From Trichomonas tenax (Eukaryota > Parabasalia > Trichomonadida > Trichomonadidae): 31,960 nucleotides of DNA. Each line of letters opens with the position of its first letter. Within the stretch, counting starts at the first letter, position 1. The stretch covers positions 1 through 31,960 of the forward strand of contig JALKBU010000582.1 in assembly GCA_023091735.1 (NCBI GenBank), in the 5' to 3' direction. The notes under the pieces are model-generated. The model did not search any database. It saw only the letters and a list, made by a program, of their open reading frames with translations, and was not told where the DNA came from. Positions 27,739-31,960 of this stretch are shown in pieces. The translations under genes were made by a program, and so were the position numbers.

Positions 27739-27802
27739 TTATAAGTAAATAAAAAATAAAAATTAAAAATAAATTAGAGTTAGTTTTTACAAGGTTTCTT
27801 CA

Positions 27803-27822
27803 AGACCGAGAATTCTCGGTCT
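27803..27822. other. Perfect 20-base palindrome
   Basis: AGACCGAGAATTCTCGGTCT is its own reverse complement over all 20 bases, with a GC-rich outer stem in very AT-rich DNA. It lies 9 bases downstream of the stop of the 45-codon gene (27832) and about 65 bases upstream of the next ATG (27738), in an intergenic gap. It could be a transcript-end hairpin or a dimeric protein-binding site. Confidence 0.6.
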
Positions 27823-27831
27823 AGAGAAAAT

Positions 27832-27969
27832 TCACGAATACAAATGCCTTACGTTCTCCGGCATTCCCTCCTCTTCATAAATTTCAAGTCTATTTAAAAC
27901 ATCAACTAAATAAATTAACGTGTGAATTGATGCAATAGTGACGATTGAGATTTCAAAGAATAAACTCAT
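27832..27969 (-). CDS. 45-residue single-span membrane mini-protein
   Basis: A short frame from ATG 27969 to TGA 27832. The protein begins MSLFFEISIVTIASIHTLIY, a hydrophobic helix continuing to about residue 25. A charged tail follows (NRLEIYEEEGMPENVRHLYS). This is the layout of a small type III or tail-out membrane protein such as a viral holin-like or envelope-associated peptide. The ATG follows TTTTTTAATAATATATAA, an AT-rich leader like those of neighbouring element genes. It fills the gap between the 158-residue gene and the polymerase on the same strand. The coding call rests on the clean hydropathy profile, promoter-like leader and operon position; conservation has not been tested. 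Confidence 0.5.
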   Translation of the reverse strand: MSLFFEISIVTIASIHTLIYLVDVLNRLEIYEEEGMPENVRHLYS

Positions 27970-27987
27970 TTATATATTATTAAAAAA

Positions 27988-28464
27988 TTACATATCATAC
28001 AAATTTGATTTCTTTTCTCCTCCGACTAAATCAACCTTAACGACTTTAAATTCTGATTTAATCACTTCGTTATCATTAATGTTTTCATAACTCGACAAAT
28101 CATTAATTTTATCATTAAACGAATTCATTTTATCAACTAGTTCGTTATAAATTATATTTACTATCTCACGTTTGGCGGAATTAAACCTATTCGTTAATTC
28201 ATCGGGTGAAATATTCACTAACTTACTAGCTTCTTTCTTCGGTATTTCGTTATTAACGAATTTAATTGAACCTTTCCTTAATTCATTATGTTCTTTGTCG
28301 TAAAAGTTTGCATTAATTGTTATTACATGATTTCTAATTTGCTTTTTCGTTTTTCTTTCAACATTAATTTTAAGTGAATGACTAAATTTAAATTCAGTAC
28401 TGGCTAAATCGTTTAACTGAAATTCTTGAATGAAGTAATTCTTGAATTCATGCAATGCGGACAT
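27988..28464 (-). CDS. Element gene, 158 residues, unknown function
   Basis: Encodes a 158-residue protein starting MSALHEFKNYFIQEFQLNDL at ATG 28464. The open frame extends to 28572 with no upstream ATG and would then overlap the ATPase gene, so the shorter form is used. The middle is strand-rich (RNHVITINANFYDKEHNELRKGSIKFV), followed by a helical segment (FNSAKREIVNIIYNELVDKMNSF) and a short tail (KVDLVGGEKKSNLYDM). It is divergent from the packaging ATPase with only 21-42 bases between start codons. No family is recognised; a virion or assembly protein is possible from context only. Confidence 0.7.
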   Translation of the reverse strand: MSALHEFKNYFIQEFQLNDLASTEFKFSHSLKINVERKTKKQIRNHVITINANFYDKEHNELRKGSIKFVNNEIPKKEASKLVNISPDELTNRFNSAKREIVNIIYNELVDKMNSFNDKINDLSSYENINDNEVIKSEFKVVKVDLVGGEKKSNLYDM

Positions 28465-28468
28465 TGTT

Positions 28469-28474
28469 TCATTA
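28469..28474 (+). promoter_or_regulatory. Initiator-like TCATTA before the ATPase gene
   Basis: TCATTA matches the trichomonad initiator TCAYTW and lies 11 bases before ATG 28486. It suggests that this element gene is read by host RNA polymerase II machinery. Confidence 0.45.
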
Positions 28475-28506
28475 AAGATAAAAAAATGTTTTTTATAATA
28501 ATTAAA

Positions 28507-29388
28507 ATGAAAAATATTGATAGAGAATTTGAAGAGATTGATAAAAGTTTTGATAAAATTATGAAGGAGCAAAAGCAGGAGTTAGAGAATGCGAAGATAA
28601 AACCGATTCATGACAAATTACCTTTTGCACAAAACAGAATAACTGGTTTAATTGTTCCTCCTGGTTCAGGTAAAACATTTACATATTTAAAATTAATTTG
28701 TCAGCAGGAAGTATTGGATAAAGACCCATTTTTTGAATTAGTTGTTATTTGTTCAACGAGTTCAAAATTTGATAAAACGGTTGAAAGCTTTAAGGAGGCG
28801 ATAAAGAAATCAAAACTTGTTTGCATTAAAGATTCGAATTTGTTGTCTTGGTTAAATAAATACATGAGGCGGATATTAAAATATAACTCAATAATTAATT
28901 TCATTAATTCAGGATTAAAGGAAAAGAACGAAGAAATTGAAAGAATAGAAATGAAACATAGATTTAAAAATAAGAAAAAAGAAGTTGAATATTTAAGTAA
29001 AAAGTTGAATAAATATATTTGGAAAACTTACCCTCATAGATGTTTATTAATATTTGATGATTTCGCTTCGCATCCTCTGATTCGTTCAAAAGAAACAGAA
29101 ATGTCAAGATTACTGAAAAAGTTAAGACATTTTAACATCAATGTCATGATTTGCGTGCAAACAGCGAAAAGTTTGAGTAAAGACATAAAACGTATATGTA
29201 CCGACTTTATATTATTTCCAGGAATTAGTGAAGATGATTTTATGGATTTGATTAAAGAAAGTATGGCTGGAAAATTTAATAGAAAACAGTTGTGGAATGA
29301 ATACCATAAAATGACAAATCAGCACGATTCATTCAGAATTCATGTATATGCAAATAAGGTTTTGATTGTCAGAAGTTTGGAGAAATGA
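28507..29388 (+). CDS. A32-like (FtsK/HerA superfamily) DNA-packaging ATPase
   Basis: A 293-residue ATPase expected to pump element DNA into capsids. Walker A is GLIVPPGSGKTFTYLKL near residue 52. After a charged helical insert (KEKNEEIERIEMKHRFKNKKKEVEYLSKKL) come Walker B CLLIFDDFASHPL and then the NINVMICVQTAKSLSKDIKRICTDFILFPG segment. This is the arrangement of the vaccinia-A32 / Polinton packaging ATPases, where a Gln follows strand 4 and an Arg/Asp-containing segment ends in IIxF. All core motifs are intact. Two in-frame ATGs are possible: 28486 (adds MFFIIIK) and 28507; the shorter is given. The frame is open to 28426 without an ATG. The stop codon lies inside the left inverted repeat at 29385. 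Confidence 0.8.
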   Translation: MKNIDREFEEIDKSFDKIMKEQKQELENAKIKPIHDKLPFAQNRITGLIVPPGSGKTFTYLKLICQQEVLDKDPFFELVVICSTSSKFDKTVESFKEAIKKSKLVCIKDSNLLSWLNKYMRRILKYNSIINFINSGLKEKNEEIERIEMKHRFKNKKKEVEYLSKKLNKYIWKTYPHRCLLIFDDFASHPLIRSKETEMSRLLKKLRHFNINVMICVQTAKSLSKDIKRICTDFILFPGISEDDFMDLIKESMAGKFNRKQLWNEYHKMTNQHDSFRIHVYANKVLIVRSLEK

Positions 29389-29480
29389 CAAACTAACTGA
29401 TTAACTGACTAACTAACTAAGAAAAGAAAGCGAAAGGATTTTATGACTTCAAAAATTTCAAAAATAATTTTTAGTGTTTC
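29385..29480 (+). repeat. Inverted repeat, left arm, flanking the 358-codon gene
   Basis: This 96-base segment begins ATGACAAACTAACTGATTAA, continues with CTAACTAACTAAG and AGCGAAAGGATTTT, and ends AGTGTTTC. It is an imperfect inverted copy of 30770-30849. It differs by extra AACTGATT/AACTGACT units and scattered substitutions. It contains the last codons of the ATPase gene and ends four bases before the stop of the gene at 29485. Confidence 0.8.
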
Positions 29481-29484
29481 ATTG

Positions 29485-30561
29485 TTATTTCTTTTGATAC
29501 ACTGTGATTCTCTTTCCAGAAATTATTTTTGATTCCTTCGTAAATGTATCTTTAACTAATTTTAACATTCCAAAACTTCTGGCATTAATATTGATACCAA
29601 AATATTTATTGTACATTTGAACTAATGTATTGACTTCAACGGGTTCGTTTGGGATTAAGTCGAGGAACGAATTAAAAGATGTTTCGGTTTTAGGTTTAAT
29701 TTCGATTACTTCAGCAACTAATGGCTTATTATTAATTTCAACAATTGTAGTCTCTTCTTCCTCTTCATAAGTAATGGATTTATTCTTTACGAAATCACAA
29801 CCTATCTGTTGTTTCCAAATATACGATAAATTTTCCATTCGATCCTCCACACATACCATAAATTCTTCGTTTAATATTTCTGGCAGCTCTTTCATCATCA
29901 CTTGATTTAATTGACTTATACAAGATTCGGCATATAATTTAACAACCTTTGAGTCATTCATTTCTTCGTCATCATCTATATAATTAATTTGCTGTTCAAT
30001 GAATTTGTAAATCACGTAATGGATTTTCTCTATTAATTTCAAACATTGACTTTTAAGTATTGATTCCATTTTATAAAACTCAACTGATTCAGAATTTTTA
30101 ACATTCATTGGCATTTTTATTAAAGAGTTCTTCATTGAATCCATAAACTTTAAAATTATGTTCATTGCTGTTTTTGAGTTCTTACATCGGTAAACGCTTT
30201 CAATAGTTTTGGTGTAATCTTTATCTTTCTTTGTTAAATTCTTGACCTTATCAACGAGCATGTCGAAATAAGAAGAAATTAGGTCTTTATGATAATACGA
30301 TATCTTTTCGTTAATAAACTCTTTCATATTTCTAATAACGTCATCCGTTGATTTTGGATATTTAGAAGCTTTGATTTTTTCTGATTCAATAAATGAGTTG
30401 AAATCATTTAATCTTTTCATATCTCTGTTTAATAATTCTATTTCACGTTTGCACAAATTAACATAAGCGTCTCTTAACATTTGACGAGTAGTGAATTCAT
30501 CAGTTGGCTTAATTTTGTCTTCCGGAGGATTTAACATTTTTTCTTCTATATCTTTAATCAT
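29485..30561 (-). CDS. 358-residue helical element protein of unknown function
   Basis: Encodes a long, mostly helical, Lys/Glu/Met-rich protein. The N-terminal 100 residues look coiled-coil-like (LNRDMKRLNDFNSFIESEKIKASKYP). An acidic linker (EEEEETTIVEI) lies near 275, and a compact C-terminal domain (residues about 295-358) follows, with LVQMYNKYFGININARSFGMLKLVKD. This domain resembles small winged-helix-like modules in which a helix-turn-helix is followed by strands ending KRITVYQKK. The frame stays open upstream for about 50 codons with protein-like content but no ATG, while an ATG at 30680 sits in another frame. The true N-terminus may therefore have been damaged; 30561 is the first in-frame ATG. 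The gene is bracketed by inverted repeats. The function is unknown. Confidence 0.65.
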   Translation of the reverse strand: MIKDIEEKMLNPPEDKIKPTDEFTTRQMLRDAYVNLCKREIELLNRDMKRLNDFNSFIESEKIKASKYPKSTDDVIRNMKEFINEKISYYHKDLISSYFDMLVDKVKNLTKKDKDYTKTIESVYRCKNSKTAMNIILKFMDSMKNSLIKMPMNVKNSESVEFYKMESILKSQCLKLIEKIHYVIYKFIEQQINYIDDDEEMNDSKVVKLYAESCISQLNQVMMKELPEILNEEFMVCVEDRMENLSYIWKQQIGCDFVKNKSITYEEEEETTIVEINNKPLVAEVIEIKPKTETSFNSFLDLIPNEPVEVNTLVQMYNKYFGININARSFGMLKLVKDTFTKESKIISGKRITVYQKK

Positions 30562-30700
30562 TTGTTGGTATTCATTAACATAAAATTCTTTATGTAAGAA
30601 ATTATTTGCAAGAACAAACTGTTTGTGCTCATCAATTAATTTGTTGATCTTGTTTGAAACATCAAAATTTGGATTGACATTTTCGCTTACTTTTAGATTT

Positions 30701-30715
30701 ATTAAAAAAATAAAT
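30701..30715 (-). promoter_or_regulatory. AT-rich block shared with the primase-helicase promoter region
   Basis: On the minus strand ATTTATTTTTTTAAT is identical to the block at 24691-24705, which lies 9 bases before the probable start of the primase-helicase. Here it lies upstream of the 358-codon gene, supporting a start further up than 30561. Low complexity limits the weight of the match. Confidence 0.4.
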
Positions 30716-30769
30716 TTTTAAAAATTAAGTTTAATTTTTGAATTAACGATTTTAGTCAAATTTTAAGCA

Positions 30770-30849
30770 GAAACACCCAAAAATAATTTTTGATTTTTTG
30801 AATTCTCAAAATCCTTTCGCTATCTTTTTCTAGTTAGTTAGTTTGTCAT
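30770..30849 (-). repeat. Inverted repeat, right arm, flanking the 358-codon gene
   Basis: Inverted counterpart of 29385-29480. Read on the minus strand it runs ATGACAAACTAACTAACTAG, then ATAGCGAAAGGATTTT, then TCAAAAATTATTTTT and GGGTGTTTC. The orientation is such that ATGACA points outward on both sides and GTGTTTC points toward the gene. It has fewer AACT units than the left arm. Confidence 0.8.
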
Positions 30850-30969
30850 TAACGTCTTTATTCAATTTTTGAATACTCGCCATTTAGTGCTTAAACTAGT
30901 ATTTTCGAAGCATTCAATATTGAATAGGAATAATCGTCACTAATTTTCGAATAAATTTAAAAAACACGC

Positions 30970-31039
30970 TGCTGTCGGGGTGTTGAACCGCAAACCTTTC
31001 GCTAATGTTCAACCTAATCTATACCACTGAGCCAATACC
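30970..31039 (-). other. tRNA-like sequence, probably degenerate
   Basis: On the minus strand TGGCTCAGTGGTATAGA has the D-arm box A pattern. About 30 bases later TTTGCGGTTCAACACCCCG has the T-arm box B pattern (GGTTCAA). The T stem would have one C-C mismatch, and the acceptor strands do not pair well, so it does not fold as a full tRNA. It is best called a tRNA-derived remnant or internal-promoter-like element, lying just beyond the stop of the candidate structural gene. The anticodon could not be assigned. Confidence 0.35.
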
Positions 31040-31053
31040 TGTACTTAATGAGT

Positions 31054-31791
31054 TTATTTTTGATTTCCATTTAGAATTAATGGCTCTTCTTCGACTTCAA
31101 TTGATCCAACAGTCGCTGATAAATACATAGGGCAAAGTAATTTTATATCATGAAGGTTTGCATCGACGAGTCTGAATTCAATATTCGACAGTGAATAAAC
31201 GGGTAAATAAGATGAAAATTCAATGTTTGAATTAACAATAGGGTAGTTTGCAGTGAATGAATTATTAATTCTCATCAGTATTTTTCTATCGCAATACTGA
31301 CATTCTTTGTTATCATAACATTTCGATCCTAAATTTGAAATAATATATAACACAGGGGTTGATAAAGTCAATCCGACAGATGTTGCGGTCACTTCTGTTG
31401 ACGGTTTTGTAGGTAATTGCATGTCATAAAATCCTGAAATTAGTTTTACATTATAACTCATTGAATTAATCACAAATTCTCTATCTGACTTAAAACATAA
31501 TCTTCCCGTAAGATTTACCTACACTTCAAGTTTTGAATTTGTGATTGAACTTAATAGATCTGCAAACCCTACAGTTGTAATTTCTGAATACTAATCAATG
31601 AAATAAAACCTTTGCTCATCAATTTCAATGTAATCGTCTGTATTTAATAATATAAAACATGCTTTCGTTGTTAATCCCGTCAATGTTAATTTACACATCG
31701 AGGAAATGGGAGGCTGTAAATTTGTCCGAATAACATTGTAATTATTGGGATCTTTCGATGTAATTGTGTAGCTAATCGTTGCTTGTGTCAT
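31054..31791 (-). pseudogene. Candidate structural protein of the element, interrupted by two in-frame TAG codons
   Basis: From ATG 31791 to TAA 31054 one frame of 246 codons reads through except for TAG at 31593-31591 and TAG at 31521-31519. The first part (MTQATISYTITSKDPNNYNV...) and the last part (MSYNVKLISGFYDMQLP, then SVGLTLSTPVLYIISNLGSKCYD, and RINNSFTANYPIVN) are rich in beta strands. The translation between the stops (VGFADLLSSI, then LTGRL) is also protein-like. I recall similar repeated proteins in T. vaginalis, but this was not checked. A beta-rich protein in an element with a packaging ATPase suggests a minor capsid or other virion protein; that is inference. It contains a CxxC-rich patch (CYDNKECQYC). 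Confidence 0.55.
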
Positions 31792-31835
31792 TTTAATAAA
31801 TACAAAACATCTTAGTTTGCGACGAGTTTTAATGA

Positions 31836-31960
31836 AATTCAATAATCATTAATGATGCAAAAGGAATACAACATCCATTATATTATGTTATGACTGATAA
31901 GAATGGTAAAATTCAAGTTCGTAAGAGAAAGGTTCCATTAACTAATACGTCAACTGAATC
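31836..31960 (+). CDS. Partial plus-strand ORF running off the right edge
   Basis: An open frame from after a TGA at 31833 to the window end, divergent from the candidate structural gene. The translation (NDAKGIQHPLYYVMTDKNGK, then IQVRKRKVPLTNTSTE) is protein-like and basic. The only in-frame ATG is at 31890, and an ATG pair at 31852-31857 is in another frame, so the beginning may be damaged or the gene may start at 31890. Too short to assign. Confidence 0.35.

Noticed and set aside
22397..31791. Alternative genetic code explaining internal TAA/TAG codons in element genes
   Set aside because: Intact host and element genes here end at ordinary TAA, TAG or TGA codons, and the polymerase also has a frameshift and an active-site change. 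Decay explains the stops better.
1..31960. CRISPR array, bacterial operons, ribosome binding sites
   Set aside because: Gene types, initiators and domain content are eukaryotic. The tandem units at 20362-21650 are 646 bp long with coding sequence, not short spaced repeats.
1..31960. Spliceosomal introns
   Set aside because: No gene needs one to restore its frame, and the characteristic trichomonad branch/3' site ACTAACACACAG was not found. The CTAACTAACTAAG runs near 29412 belong to the inverted repeat, not to a gene interior.
22397..31960. Retroviral-type integrase, protease or major capsid gene expected in a classical Maverick
   Set aside because: No ORF in the window shows a DDE integrase core, a cysteine protease triad or a long double jelly-roll protein. 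They may lie to the right but cannot be claimed.

Overview
The window is most likely from a parabasalid protist, probably Trichomonas vaginalis or a close relative. It is AT-rich, its genes look intronless and closely spaced on both strands, and several starts sit just downstream of a TCAYTW-type initiator. For example, TCATTTT lies a few bases before the ATG of the large cyclase. It carries a TKL-type kinase and a very large multi-pass membrane nucleotidyl cyclase, two gene types that are abundant in trichomonads. The species is inferred from reading; no database was searched.

Bases 1-2700 hold no convincing complete gene, only dispersed and nested inverted repeats (about 482-1098, 1389-1421 with 2602-2631). 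From 2728 to 19272 runs an ordinary host gene block. In order it holds a TKL-type kinase (+), a KANL2-type zinc-finger protein (-), a WRAP53/TCAB1-like WD40 protein (+), a proline-rich protein (+), an SQ/TQ-cluster protein (-), a helical protein (-), a tiny acidic protein with SUMO-interaction-like motifs (+), an FHA protein resembling MCRS1 (-), a small helical protein (-) divergent from a calponin-homology-like coiled-coil protein (+), and a 1547-residue membrane cyclase with PAS and class III cyclase domains (-).

From about 19.9 kb the character changes. A truncated transposase-like fragment (19881-20312) abuts a 646-bp tandem duplication carrying two copies of an 80-codon gene, followed by a repeat tract rich in GTGCACC units. 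From 22397 to the right edge lies part of a virus-like mobile element of the Polinton / Polinton-like virus / virophage type. It holds an archaeo-eukaryotic primase + superfamily 3 helicase, a family B DNA polymerase, an A32-like packaging ATPase, a candidate structural protein and several small unknown genes, one of them a 45-residue membrane mini-protein at 27832-27969. Element genes share AT-rich promoter-like blocks; one 22-base block is identical upstream of two genes on opposite strands.

The element looks decayed. The polymerase has a frameshift, an in-frame TAA and an altered catalytic motif C. The primase-helicase has an N-terminal frameshift. The candidate structural gene has two in-frame TAG codons. 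The ATPase and several small genes remain open. The most unusual structure is a 358-codon gene bounded by long imperfect inverted repeats (29385-29480 and 30770-30849), which looks like a single-gene module inside the element. Integrase, protease and major capsid genes are not visible and may lie beyond 31960.
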